DNA of 64,000 nucleotides, taken from Bryoerythrophyllum caledonicum (lineage: Eukaryota > Streptophyta > Bryopsida > Pottiales > Pottiaceae). Made by a program: the position numbers and the translations under genes. Under the pieces are notes generated by a model. It saw nothing but the letters and a program-made list of their open reading frames with translations. It did no database searches and was not told the origin of the DNA. The stretch is from positions 41,949,158 to 42,013,157 of the forward strand of contig OZ020514.1 of the NCBI GenBank assembly GCA_963971425.1, given 5' to 3'. Below are positions 11,775-24,105 of the stretch, in pieces. Every line of letters begins with the position of its first letter. Within the stretch, counting starts at the first letter, position 1.

Positions 11775-12010
11775 ACATGGTTGTTCTGGCGTTTGTCCGT
11801 CCAATTGTCTGTCCAATAGAGGTTGTTGTCCGTCCGGTAGTGAATATTCTAGAATATTTTGATATATTCCGAAATATTCCTATAGATTTGAATAATATTC
11901 TCTATAATATTCTAAGCATTATTAAAGGTGTTGTCCATCATGTCCGTCTGTCCGACTGTCCGTCCGTCCGTTGTCTTTGGGCCCCTGTCCGTCTATGTAG
12001 ACAACCCTGG
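11775..12010. repeat. Dispersed GTCCGTCC repeat, copy 1
   Basis: Contains TTGTTCTGGCGT...GTCCGTCCAATTG and several GTCCGTCC units. It closely resembles 59405-59500 (TTGTTCCGGCGT...GTCCGTCC), so it is a dispersed repeat family. An AT-rich segment inside (11837-11920) is built of repeated AATATTC units and is palindromic. Confidence 0.55.
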
Positions 12011-12019
12011 TTGGAAAAG

Positions 12020-12330
12020 GCCAATCGCTGCCAATGCTACGCGCGTGGCGTGGATCAAATATTACATGGCCCTTTTGCCAAGCCCTCTACCCACAAAAAC
12101 AATACCATTCTACCTGGAGGCCCCTCCAAAGAAACTTTCTTCTTGTTTGGGCTGGTCGGAGATGTAGGGACACAATCAATCGCAATACACCAGACCTTCG
12201 CTTCCACCAATATAAAATTAGGAAGAGACAAAGTCACTAGAGCCACTAGCACACTCTTGTAGTGGATGATCACATAACTCGCAAACACTTGCAGTAACAC
12301 AATTGAAACACTAAAAGTGTTTCTCATGAG
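12020..12330. other. Overlapping short ORFs on both strands, not called
   Basis: Several overlapping ORFs on both strands (for example 11777-12262 rightward, 12055-12327 leftward) reflect locally raised GC. None has a recognisable domain, so no gene is called. Confidence 0.25.
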
Positions 12331-13300
12331 TCCTACTACTTGAAATTTAGGGGAATGCTTGAAAATTGGTGTTTAAAAATACTATTCAACCTATGAAAAT
12401 AATCATTGAGGGCTGAAAATCAATTCTCAAAACCAATCCAATAATTTTAATGGATTCCTTGGCTAATTTCACCACGTTTCTAATTTCCTTTTACTTGACA
12501 TTGTTGAATGAAAAGATGTCAAGTCAAGGAGATTGGCAAGTTTTACATCATTTAAAAAGCAACAAACCATTCACAGTGTGAAATCCACTCCAACAACTCT
12601 TCTTCCCCTTCCAGTTATTTTGCGGCTCGTACCATGCTAAAATATGGTCTAATTGAAGCGTCGTTTGCTACGTTGTATTTATCTAACTATGCTCTACCGC
12701 ATCATACTAAATATCTATATAATTTTTCTCCCAACCTATGCTCAAACTTGAGATCTAAAAGAATATATGTAGGAGAATCTTTTTCAAGTGAGAATGTATG
12801 AAATCACAGAAGAAATCAAGCGTCTAGCACTCCACAAAAGGAGAATCAATGAGTGCAGATAGAAATTGAGAATGGGACATCTTTATCAATATTGAACCAT
12901 TATTTACAAACAAAGACCTCACTAATCACTCTCTAACTCACTTAGAAAGCTTGACTTGACAAAGATGTGAAGTCAAGAAAGTCCACGTCAATGTATGCAC
13001 ACATACAAAATCCTAACAGATGAAATCCATCCGTTGGATGAATGTGGTGCGCCTACTACACGTCCAACACACATGTAGATTAGCTACAACTTGTCTATGC
13101 AAAGAAAACACAAGATGTTGTAACACTAGCAATGCGTTGTCCCGAGATAGATGTCCCTAAATCAAAGTTTGTAGAAATCTTTGAAAAGTGGTATTCAAAA
13201 ACACCATTTAGTCCATTTAAATCATCATTTACAATTGAATATCAACTCCACATGCTACTTCAATAATTCTAATGGACTTCTTGGCAGATATCACATAAAA
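12330..13300. repeat. Diverged duplicated and dispersed repeat segments
   Basis: 12330-12480 resembles 13150-13290 (both carry 'aat-ctaatgga-ttcttggc'), an old duplication at about 820-bp offset. 12770-13120 (GCACTCCACAAA, GAATCAAYGAGTGCA, TCAAGTCAAG motifs) belongs to the same family as the tandem units at 23215-24100. Confidence 0.5.
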
Positions 13301-13714
13301 TGAGAGAAAATTTTGCTCAAATCCAAGCTAAAATGCCTTCACAATCAAACTTCAAAGTTTTAAGACAATCCCATTCTTATTGGTTTTTTTAAAATAGCTT
13401 TAGAAAGAAAACAATTTCACCTATTCAACATGCGCACACCTTGAAAATGTAAAAATCCAACTTTTAAAACTTCAAAAAATAGTCAATTTCAGAAGTTACA
13501 AAGTCACAATAATTCAAATATAAGTGGCTTGAGATTAAAAAAAATTGGGACCTAACGAATTTGGGTATCATGGAAATAGATTTTTGACATAATTAGTTTT
13601 CTTGGTCAGCAATTGCTGATTGTAGCCCCCATTTGGACATCATCCATCATTCGTAGGTCAGCCACCAACCATTGGTCGTCGTCGAGGTCTGTCCTCTTAG
13701 ACAACAAACCGAAA

Positions 13715-13760
13715 AAACACCATATTTGTTATATTGGAAAAATTCCATGATTTTGAAGGT
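13715..13760 (+). repeat. Solo copy of a TIR-like motif
   Basis: Begins AAACACCATATTTG and matches about 45 bp of the reverse complement of the sequence ending at 51978, and the first 23 bp exactly match 28283-28305. It is therefore a third copy of the terminal sequence of the inner element; no partner end or target duplication was found here. Confidence 0.5.
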
Positions 13761-14039
13761 GTTCATTTAGATCTATCCAACCTAAATTGTTTGTCACATG
13801 TTAATTGTAGGTACATTTTAGGTCGACCCAACTTAAATTGTTTGCCAAACGTATCAATTTCGGAGACTGATAATCTCTTAATGTAACAAATATGCGGTTG
13901 TAAGATTCCTTGCGCCTTGCCTTAAAATGAGCATCTAGATCATCTCTAACAGGGAGAAACAAAATGGTCAATTGTGCTCTTGTATTATATCTATAATTTG
14001 TATTATTTTTGCCTAAAAATGTGATTTGAATATATGTTT

Positions 14040-14475
14040 GAAGACCTCCGTATGATTTGTGTTGTGCTTGTAATCCGACATTTGGAATTCTTGTAGTAGT
14101 GTTTATGATTATCCTGATTTATCTTCTAGAGATCTCCTGTTGACTTGTGAAGTGCATAGAAATACTTCTTCTGAAGATCTTTAGATGACTTATGTAGAGC
14201 TTCTAATTCTATCCTTGCTAATCTTCAGATAATGTGTATAGAGCTTGTAAATTTACATCGAAGATGCTTGTGGTTCTTATCGTTCTTTGCCTTGAGATCT
14301 CCAGATGACTTGAGAAGTGCTTGTAATTCTTCATGTGGAGATATCCAAATGACTTATGCACCTCTTGTAGTTCCACGCTTGGAAGCCTCCAAATGACTAC
14401 TAAAGTTCTTGTGATTCAACATTTGGAGATCTCCAGATGATCTGTGTAGTACTTGCAATTTGACATCTAGAATTC
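14040..14475. repeat. Tandem repeat with GGAGATCTCC-like cores
   Basis: About eight diverged units of 45-90 bp with the pattern 'gagatctccagatgacttgtg-agtgcttgtaattc'. Clear copies start near 14041, 14131, 14180, 14298, 14337, 14382 and 14427. The core is the same GGAGATCTCC palindrome that marks the outer element (52.9-63.9 kb), but the flanking unit is different. Confidence 0.6.
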
Positions 14476-14479
14476 TCCA

Positions 14480-17400
14480 AATTTAGTATTGGCATGACAA
14501 AAAAGAGTTGGTAATTTTGGATTTTTTGAAATCATATATGGAGATTTCCAAAAAAAAATAGATTAAGAAGGGCCATAATAGATTCAACATAAAATCATGA
14601 CTCATGTTAATTACTCTCAACTTTGTATTATAGAGATAAATGGTTTAATGAGGGCCTCAAAGGTCTCTTGCAAAGAAGTTGAAATACTTTGTTGACCACT
14701 AAATTCCAAATTCCATGGATAAAGAGAAACACAAGCTAGGCCTCGTGTATAGATGCGACAAGAAAGTAACTGCCTAGAGAATCACACTAAAGAAGATGGA
14801 GGGAGATTCATTAATATATTTCCTTCAATTCTTAAACAATGATAAAAGACACTCACTAAAAGGTTCAGTTGTCTTACAACTGTAGGGCTTGGATGATGAC
14901 ACTTGCCTTCTTGTCGTGCAGGAGAAGACTAATTTCAACGAGCCAATGTAATATAATCTTTCCATAAAGATCGGCAAGGATATTCTAATACCACTAATTG
15001 AGAGAGTATACATCTGTTTTTGAAGCTCAAAAAAGTGGAAAACGCCTTATGGATTGGGACGTAGTGGAATCGAATGGAAAAAACATGGATTGATTCCCTC
15101 TCAAAGTCTCAACCGGCTTAAGTAAAAATAATAGCACTAAAGAAGACTCACAAATGCATACTTGTGTTGGATGCTCCGAGTGATGTATAACTGCACACAA
15201 AGAAGGAAAAGAAGGCTAAGACAATCAATTGTATTATTATTAAGGATGTATCAAAATGACAGCCTGAGATATTCATAAGTTGAATCTTGCACAAATGGCA
15301 AAAATGATGAAGTTGAACTTGGGCACATTTTATCCTCTAAGAATCTTTAAAGAAGGCCTTTTATTTCAGAATGACAACACAACAGTCCAAATTCATTTCA
15401 ATTGCCTATACATGGCTCGTCCAACAATAATGATGTATAGAGGTATCTAGCGGGATTGATTAAATGCAATTATATACCAAACTAGCATTCATTCAAACTT
15501 CAACTGCTCCAAAAATGCCATTCGACTCTTCTCACTAAATTATGGGGCATGGAGAGGGCAAAAAGAGTTTGAAATGTACAAAGTTAATTTGAAGAATAAA
15601 ATACTCTTGTCAAATTCCATAGATTTCTTAATTATTAATGGATAACACACTGGATAGTCCACTAGCAAGTGATCATCAACAATGAAATACTAAAGTATTA
15701 GAAGGCAAAGTGCTCTCAATTTAATGTAACTTCATCATGGTATTTATTAAAAGACCAAACGTTATTGTCAATGCTCTCACATGTACTCAATCAAGAATTG
15801 AATGGAGCTTAGAAGGAGCAGATCTTCATGCAACAATTGGTGCTTGCCAAATTCAAGTGGTTTGAAATGAGAAAATTGCAGCCGGCTCTACAAGGTCATC
15901 AATAGTCAACCAATTTTCTAGATAAATCCATTTGCGTGATACAATCTTGTGTGACTAATGTTTTTCTATCTAAAGATCTCCAAATAATATATTTCTACAA
16001 TATCTTCAATAGTTAAACAATTGATGATATCCATATGGTCCACTATGCCATATAAAAGGAAAGTACACACTAATATTGAAGGCAATGTTTAAGCATAAAA
16101 AGTAGCCAAAGGAGGACAAGACAATCACATTAAAATATAATTGATCTAAAGAAGCACTTCTATGCCATGCATTCTACTTTCAAAAAGTTTGATAATACAT
16201 TCTACAAGACCTACTTGACAAAGGATCAATAAGAGTCTTTGAAAAACACATCAATCAATACAACAAAAGAATTAGCCTATAAAAATTGTTCATTAATTGC
16301 CAAATACAGAGAAATAGACATACAATTATTGGTTTGATTTCAAACTATTAACAAATCAATAGAATACTTATTCAAATAATGATACAAAAAAATCTAACCT
16401 TATTAAATTCCAAACATGACAAAAGATAGACAACACTTGTAGACAACGCGTCTTTGAACAAACCTCCATCAATGAGATAATTTTAAAAATATTGAAAATT
16501 ATCTATCATCATCACCATCAAACCTTCTTAAAAAAAAATTCCACTAATGCCGATTAATATGTCATAATCATATTGGTATTCAAAAAAAGATTATAAAACA
16601 ACAAACCTTTTTGGAACAACATGAATTGCCATAGACATCCAAATACCAATTATCAAAATCATTAATGTGGCTATTTACTTTTTCAACTTAGTGAGCACCA
16701 TTTTCTTGATTCTAGTAGGACATATTGGTTGATACAACTATTGCCTATTTGTAATCTCTAGTAAGATTCCATATCAAGGTGTTAATTCCATATGATATCA
16801 AGGTGTTAATTCCATATGATACCAAGTCATGATATATAACATTATTCCTCAAACAAGTCTAACGAGACTCAAATAGTTCTAACAAGATCTAAATCTAGAC
16901 AAGCTGCAGGTGAAAAATATTTAAATTAATTAGTATAAACTTATGATTTTGTGACATAAACTCTTTCAAAAGTGCTTACAAAACTCTCCTTTAACATAAA
17001 ATCAATCAATGACTTACTAGTTAATAGCCATTGATTACTACTAATTGATTTCACAAAAGTCTACTTTTAAATGGGGCCATATTTCTATTCCACTAATCTA
17101 TATCATGAGGCATTGGTTAAACATGAGAATAAAAATGACACCTTATTTATGTTGATATCTTTTGACAATTGAAGTTCATTATTATTCCTACTAATAAGGA
17201 CTAATTTTTCTACGTCACCTTTTAATTTGTATTCTTATAATAGTTAATAAAATCACATGCAGAAGGTGACTTGGCTTTTGGAGAGTGTAGGAGAATTCAT
17301 AATTAATTTTTTTGTAAAACTCAAAAGAAAATTGATGAGCTTTAGCGTACATTGAATATGGTTCAATTTTAAATTTTGCCAACATTACAATCTTTCTATA

Positions 17401-17600
17401 CAAGTCATTTTCCCTGAAAAGAAAACATAACATTTTTTTCCTCATACTCTTAGGCATATTTTCAAAGAGCTTGTGTCTATCCTCTCTTTCCTCTTGTAGT
17501 AAGACGATAAGGATAACTCTCTTAAGGAGATTCCTTATGGATGCGATTCTACAAGTGCTGGAGAAAGAGTGCAGGAAAGGATAACCGAGAAAGTAAAAGA
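14480..17600. other. 3.1 kb AT-rich region, no gene seen
   Basis: Only short ORFs, no recognised repeat arrays, RNA genes or protein motifs. A 20-bp local duplication lies near 16780-16820 (tccatatgata). Confidence 0.35.
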
Positions 17601-17835
17601 TGAACCATGTGGAGGTAGACCCTAGGGGAGGACGAGGGTGAACGAGGGTGTAGATGAGAAACAGTTATCTTCCCGCCGCTCTGTGCGAAGGTGCGAGGAC
17701 CCGGAGGCGAGCGAGGATCGCAACGCATCCATCCAAGTTGCGCGGAGGCGGGCCACGGGACTTCATCACTGTTGAACAGAAGTTGGAAGCGAGGAACCAA
17801 GAAAATTCAAGAAGCACTGCGTTTCGTTACGCGAG
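17600..17835 (+). promoter_or_regulatory. GC-rich 5' region of the trihelix gene
   Basis: Markedly more GC-rich than the AT-rich DNA before it, as expected for a leader/promoter-proximal region; overlapping short ORFs on both strands here are compositional. No TATA box is obvious immediately upstream. Confidence 0.35.
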
Positions 17836-20557
17836 ATGATGATGCAGCAGCATTCGCACCAGCACCAAGCCCAGGGCGACGGCGGAGGCCATGACTCTTT
17901 GGAGTCTTTGGGCCAATGCGAGGACCACCATGTGGTGGTTGGGCGTCTGGACATGGCACCTGTGGGTGGGCTGAGGGTACTGGGAGACGAAGGCGAGCAG
18001 CAACGGATTCTTTACGGTGAGAAGCCCATGAGCGACGATGATCAAACCCTGGGCAATGGCCACGCGCAATATCACGGGCACGGCGTGGACATGGGCAACG
18101 GGAAGCACGGGCATGGCGTCGAGGATTTGGATGGGAAGCTTGGCGTGATGAGCGCGGCGATGCTTGGCGTGGAGCAGAAGATGGAGCCGCGGGAGCGGCA
18201 GATTAGCGAGGGAGATGTGGGCACCGCCAACAGCCCACAGATCAGGAAGCTGCGTGGGCGGAGTTCGAGGGATCCGGCCATTGAGTGGAGTGAGGGCGCA
18301 ACGACAGTTCTGCTCCAGGCATTCGGGGAGAAGTACCGAGCGCTTGATCGCGGGAATTTCACGAGCAAGATATGGGCTGACATTGCGGCCAGGGTGAATA
18401 GCCGCGGGTCGCTGACGGTAAGGAAGTCTGATTATTGTGGAGTGCTGGGTGGTTTTTTACTTCGATTACGGTGTTGCTCTTGGTTTTTTACGCTCAGTAA
18501 TTTGGTGTTGATACGGTCTTTTTTAGAGTTAGGGCTGGAAGATATGTTTGGAAAGGAGATGTAAGACCTGAGACGAATCGAGTATCAAAGGTTGGAAACA
18601 GAGGTTGCGAATCTTCGCAGGAGGAATCGTCAGCAACTGTAAAGTTCGAGTGAGATACGTGTAGGGAGGTGGAAGTGAGAAAGCTTGTAGGTAGCTTTCT
18701 TCAATTTGAAAGATTTGTGAAATTTACAGGTTGTCTGATGGTACGAGCAAGAGTTGGTGCGCAGCATCCAAAGTTATCATGTAGTAGGGGACACGGGGAC
18801 GCGCGACGTATTTTGTGTTGGAACGAATCTAAGTAAAGAGTGAGTGGTGAAGCAGGAGGGTTGTTGTTCCTGGTGTCATCTGGCGTTTGGAACTAGTTTA
18901 AATTTTATGTTAAGTATAGGCACACTACATGATTCATAAATGCTTTAAGTTTTTACTCTTGATGAGTATTTTTACCAACCATGTTGACAATAAGTAGTAT
19001 AGACAGTTATACTCGTTAAAAATCTTCATCAAAAGTAAAGCCCTTTCAAATCATGAAGTACCACTGCACTGAAAATAAAATTCAGTGTTCTTGTTTGGGA
19101 GTATAATCCGCTTTCGTTGAAGTTTTTGCTCTAGCTTGATCCAGCCACGGAAACTGTAGTTATTTAATAGGACCGTACCTAGTCTATACTTATTTAGTTA
19201 TCTAATGACCCTTGTTATAAATCGAGCGGTCCTGGAAGTATTTCATTGACTTAAATTTATCAATTAAAACATGATTGTATCGTAACTGCCTTATTTTAAT
19301 GCCGCTTGAAACAGCAGCTCGCGGCTTATTCCGCCGATGGTTTGCATGTGGCACATTTTTCGTGGGTCAATACTGAATTGAGATAGTCGACGAGGAAGGC
19401 CTTCTGTTTGGTCTGAAAGAATGCGAATTGGTTATTGTGTCGATTGAGTGGGGCAAGTAAATAATCATCATATTTTTGAGGTATATTACATATTTAATTA
19501 CAATTGTGGCGATACTGACATTCTTCGAAACTTCGAAATGAGATTTTAGAATTCTCATTTTGCTGCATGTATACTGCATGTAGGCTTAGACAGGAGGGCT
19601 TTTTTACACTAGAGATATTGCCGAAGCGACCAAGAGAAACAGAAAGGAATCTTGTATTTAACAAGACAAAATGGTTTTTTATTTGTTTTTAGGTTTGCGC
19701 GGTCATACCACTTCACCAAAAATCCTTTCTGCTTTTCTTTTGTTTTAGCCATATCCGCGTATGTTCATAATTTCCGGGTGATAATCTTCTGAGAAGCCGT
19801 TTTTTTTTGTAACTTCCTGCCTGTCAAACTTAGGCCTTGAACCTCAGGCCTAGTCAACCAGTTCGTCCTTATTATTTATACTGGCTGTTTGTGGAGAATG
19901 TAGGGAAATCTCGTGGACGGCATACCGAAGACGCAGGAGCAATGCCGGATTAAGGTTGATAACCTCAAGAAACGGTACAAAGTGGAGAGGGAGAAAAAGC
20001 GCGTTTCAGGAACAGGGGTGTCAAAATGGATATTCTACGAAATGATGGATGAATTGATTGGAGCAAATCCGAGGCACATGCGCAGTGGTGGCGGTATTGG
20101 AGGGGAAGACTCGCCATTGGGTTTAGATAACGCCACACCTCTCGGTATTCGATCTTCTGGAGAGGAAGGGGACAGAATATACTACCTGGAAAGTGCAGGT
20201 GGTGAAGGCGATCAAACATCTGAAACGATTCCGAAGATTTCACCGATACATGGACGTAGGAAAAGGAAGAGAGCGTTGCAAGACTTGGAACGGGAGCACG
20301 TAAATGCCCCTGCCATGATGGCACTTTTCGAGGGGTATAATGTGCCACCAAACATCATAGATGCTATGTTACAGGAAGACATGGACGAGTACACTTTGAT
20401 AAACTCTCGAGACGTCACGGTGTTGCTTGACCAGTTGCGGAGCAAGCACAGGCTGCACATTAAGCTGGGACCGGCGGAAAGGATCAAACAAGCCATCGAA
20501 GCTGCTAAAGAAAAAAGAAACAGTACGGCTCTCGTCATTCATCAGCAGCAGCAGTAA
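17836..20557 (+). CDS. Trihelix (GT factor) transcription factor with SAM-like C-terminus
   Basis: Two exons, 17836-18417 and 19904-20557, joined by a phase-0 GT-AG intron, give 411 codons. The ATG is the first of three after an in-frame TGA near 17773. Residues 1-145 are Gln/His/Gly-rich. The trihelix DNA-binding domain spans about 148-240: a first helix with W151, a second with W180 (K-I-W-A-D-I-A), then K-T-Q-E-Q-C-R-I-K-V-D-N-L-K-K-R-Y-K at the start of exon 2, and S-K-W-I-F-Y-E. A basic stretch, G-R-R-K-R-K-R (311-317), is a likely nuclear signal. Residues 334-397 look like a SAM fold ending K-L-G-P-A-E-R-I-K-Q-A-I, a possible oligomerisation module. GC is higher than in the surroundings and no stops or frameshifts occur, so this is probably a working nuclear regulator. 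Family identity is sure; the SAM call is inference. Confidence 0.85.
18418..19903 (+). other. Intron of the trihelix gene
   Basis: Donor GTAAGG after codon 194 and acceptor TGTAG before GGAAATCTC, both phase 0. The intron separates helix 2 from helix 3 of the DNA-binding domain. It is AT-rich and contains no second ORF of note. Confidence 0.8.
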
Positions 20558-22000
20558 TATTGCTTCAGATAACAATGTAAATCTGGACTCCGTTGAAGGC
20601 GGTGGTGTTGGAGAGGAAATAGTGGCGGTGGACGTCCTGATTGGCTCTCAGGTGTATTTTTAGGCATTTTGGATGAATTGGGCCTGTCCCGAGTAGTTTT
20701 TCTCTTCAGAACCGGGAGCTGCATGGCTATATGGAACGAAGCTTCCTGTGGCGTAAGACTGGAGGAGGGGGGAATTTGGTCTTGGTTGGGGAGAGGAGGG
20801 TTTTGGCATTGTCATTGATAGAGCTCGTTTGTTTGGATATTATCATGGGTAAAGCAGTCACAACAGACTTCCATTTCGAACGATGCGTCCAAGGTACATT
20901 TCCTTGTCCTTGTGACTATTTGCTATAACTTTTGGAGGCCTGTCAGGACATGATGAATCAAGGGTTGCTTAACTCTTGATCGTTTTTGTGGATTGTATGT
21001 CGTGTGTTGCTCCGATACTAGCATCTGAAAACCTGAGATGGACAATACTGATAGTCCTGCATTTGAGGGGGTATGTCTAGGTTCTGTGCTTTTGAAATAT
21101 TTGGAGGATAGGGAGTTTTGACTTTGGATGCTATTGTAAATTTGTTAATTCTAAAGTATTTTGGAAAGAATCTATTTTGAAAGCGTAATTTATCATTGCT
21201 TATTTTTAGCTACATGAAAAGGTTCTCCCTCCAGTAAAACTTAGTCTTGTGCTGCAGAGGTGTTATTGACTAAGCAGCCGCAAGTAGATTTACTGGGGGC
21301 CACGGAGTTCTTATGTCCTCATAAACGTCTTGAGCACGTATGCTTTCTTGCGGTCCAGATGTCGTAGGGGCGATCCTGTCTTGAATCTATTTCGGTTTTA
21401 TTAGGATTGGCATGTTTTACTCATCTCAGAGACGTTTACGTTGTTTGATCAGTGGTAGATTTGAGGTGCATAGATAGCATGTACCTTTAGCATCGGGGAG
21501 AAGACATTTCTAGATCTTAGTGCCTCGTTTCAGGTTCATGTTCAGTGAGAGGTTTGTTCACGGACAGATTTCGAAAGTTGCACTCATTCAGGTGCCAAGT
21601 ACTTTTTGTAGACTATGCCATTGTGTACTGTACATTGTTTTCAAGGTTGAGTTCAAATGTACAAATGCATGAAGTGTAATGAATCTTATCGGAGGGCCGT
21701 ACCAAGTTGCTACGCAAATATTACCCGTTTTCGTGGATTGGCTGGAAATAGTATCAACTGATCGTGGACGAACGGAAACCGGGGCGATCAAAATTTTCAA
21801 TTCCCTGAAACGGTGCTGTCACCTAATCGGTCACATGTTATATCAGCCTAGTGGAACCCTATTGCAACCGATGCAATCTTGAGTTAAACAAATGTATGTA
21901 GATGAAAACTTTAAATTTTGGATTAGGAATAGCCTGTAGCATAATGGAAAAAGAAGCGCAATGCTCTATGTAATCTAAGGATTTAGTGGTACCAACGTAC
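20558..22000. other. 3' flank of the trihelix gene
   Basis: Intermediate GC, probably 3' UTR followed by intergenic DNA. Short ORFs (for example 20731-20928) have no recognised domain. No clear AATAAA site can be singled out. Confidence 0.35.
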
Positions 22001-23120
22001 AATTAATCTGGTGCCATTGTATAATCCATATGATACAAATTGTGGAGAAGCATCATGGGTGTATATACTATTTACTATATATCCATTTACTTTAGATACC
22101 CCATATTTACTTCATATACCCCATAGATTCATCCAAATAAATTCTACATTTAGAATTGAATTGTATGTGTAGCACTTATTTTTATATAATTGATGCATAA
22201 TAGTATTTTAAAACTTAATAATATTTATATCACATCCAATTTCTAATGAAAGGGCACATTCAAAGGATTCCTCAAAAAGGCACATATAGAGGATTCTTTC
22301 AAAGGCACATCCAAGGAACAAAGTGTTTTCTCCAAAAGGCTGTCATCCGGAATTGTGCAAAGAACTGGCGGATGAAAGTTGTTTGATGTGAAACTAACGG
22401 ATGTTCCAGATTGGGTTTTGTTACAGATATAACGAGTGGAAGAATCGTCGTAACCGATGAGCCTAGCAAGAGCTGAAGTTAAGAAAGGAAAGTATGTCAT
22501 TTCTTTTTTGCTTCATTTGTCTGTACAATGTGCCTCATTTTGTTGAGACTCATTCTTCTTCTACAAATCATTCAACGGGGTAATATTTCATCCAAAACAT
22601 CATCTTTGTAGGATGTAACTTTGCTTTTGAATAAAAATTTAGTTGCAATTTAGGAAGTATTTATGAACATCTTTATGAACAACTAAGAATTGAATATTGA
22701 TGTCAACAAGAATGTCCAATCAACATAAGCAAGGGCACATCAGGCTTTAGCAAAGCAAAGCAGTGGTAGTTAAGCTACTATTCTTTATTTATGTGCACCA
22801 TTTTCTCTTCTCGTAAATTCTTGGTGTGTGATTGGAAAAGTAGTTTTTAAAATAATAGGAGGGAGATTATATACCTTTCATGTACTATAAATAGACATCA
22901 ATTACTTTGTATACCTATCATTTATTCTATGTATCTGGAGTAGTATACCCTATAGTGTCATCAAAATACTCAAATTTTTGTTTAAAAAATTCATTTTGAT
23001 ATCACCTAATTTAATATTAATTAAACAACTATCAGAATTTAAATGAAAGGGCACATTTAAATGACTCCCATAGAGAACACATTTGATTTAAAAGTTACAA
23101 TGTTCAAAAGACAATGATTC
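22000..23120. repeat. Old direct duplication, about 800-bp offset
   Basis: The segments near 22080-22290 and 22890-23075 share ordered motifs: 'ttactttagtatacc', 'tcatccaaata', and AATGAAAGGGCACATT followed by 'aaaggactcc'. They look like two diverged copies of one repeat. No gene seen. Confidence 0.4.
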
Positions 23121-23214
23121 CTCCAAAAGGTTTTCTTCAAAAGAATGTCACCTTCTAACAATCATATAAAAACTCTCTACTATCGTTTAAAGAAAGATTG
23201 ATAACCACAAGAGA

Positions 23215-24105
23215 TTGAGAGTGCTAACCAACATCAAATAAACAAAAAACATACACCAAAACAAGTATACGTAGTACACCCTCAAGGAATAACTAGTTAA
23301 TCACACGCGTAGTCAAGCGTGTTGCACTCCACAAAGAGAGAATCAACGAGTGCAAGTAGTATAAGAGAATGCGGAGCCTTTACTAATGATAAACAATTAC
23401 TTACAAACAAAGGTAATCACTAACACTTTCTAACTCACTTACAAAGCTTAACTTGACAAAGACGTCAATTTAAGAACGCATGCGGCGCTATACGTACACA
23501 TACAATCCTAAGTGGATGAAAATCATCCACAGATGAATGCGGTACGCGGCTATACGTCGCTAAACCATAGATTAGTAACAAACTAATCCACGCTAAACAT
23601 ACACTAAAACAAGTATACGTAATACACCCTCAAGGAATAGATAGCAAATCACTAAATAGTTAAACGTCTTGTACGCCACGGAAGGAGAATCAACGAGTGC
23701 AGATAGTAATAGAAGAATGTGGAGCCTTCACTAATGAAATTACATCACTTACAAGCAAAGGAACTCACTAACACTCTCTAACTCACTCACAAAGCTTGAC
23801 TTCACAAAGATGTCAAGTCAAGGACGTGTGCGGCGCTATACGCACACGCATACAATCCTAATGGATGAAAACCATCCACGGATGAATGTTGTGCGCCGCC
23901 GTTCGTCTCTAAATACACATAGATTAGTAACAAACTAATCTACGCTAAAACTACGATACGAAGAGGCCCTTGACACCACTTCCCGTGACAGCCGTAGTGT
24001 AAAGAAAGATCGAGAACCACAATAGATCGAGAGTCCTAACCAACATCAAATAATAAAAAACATATATAAAAACAAGTATATGTAGTACACTCTCAAATGC
24101 CCAAT
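23215..24105. repeat. Tandem units of about 350-370 bp
   Basis: Two diverged units and a partial third. Landmarks recur in order: CAAGTATACGTAGTACACC, GAATCAACGAGTGCA, CTCTAACTCACT, GTCAAGTCAAG, CATCCACGGATGAATG and TAGATTAGTAACAAACTAAT. A related single copy is at 12770-13120. Possibly fragments of a retrotransposon end; no coding sequence is visible. Confidence 0.55.

Noticed and set aside
17654..18397. Alternative frames in exon 1 of the trihelix gene
   Set aside because: GC-rich coding DNA opens other frames; only the called frame carries the trihelix motif and splices in phase.
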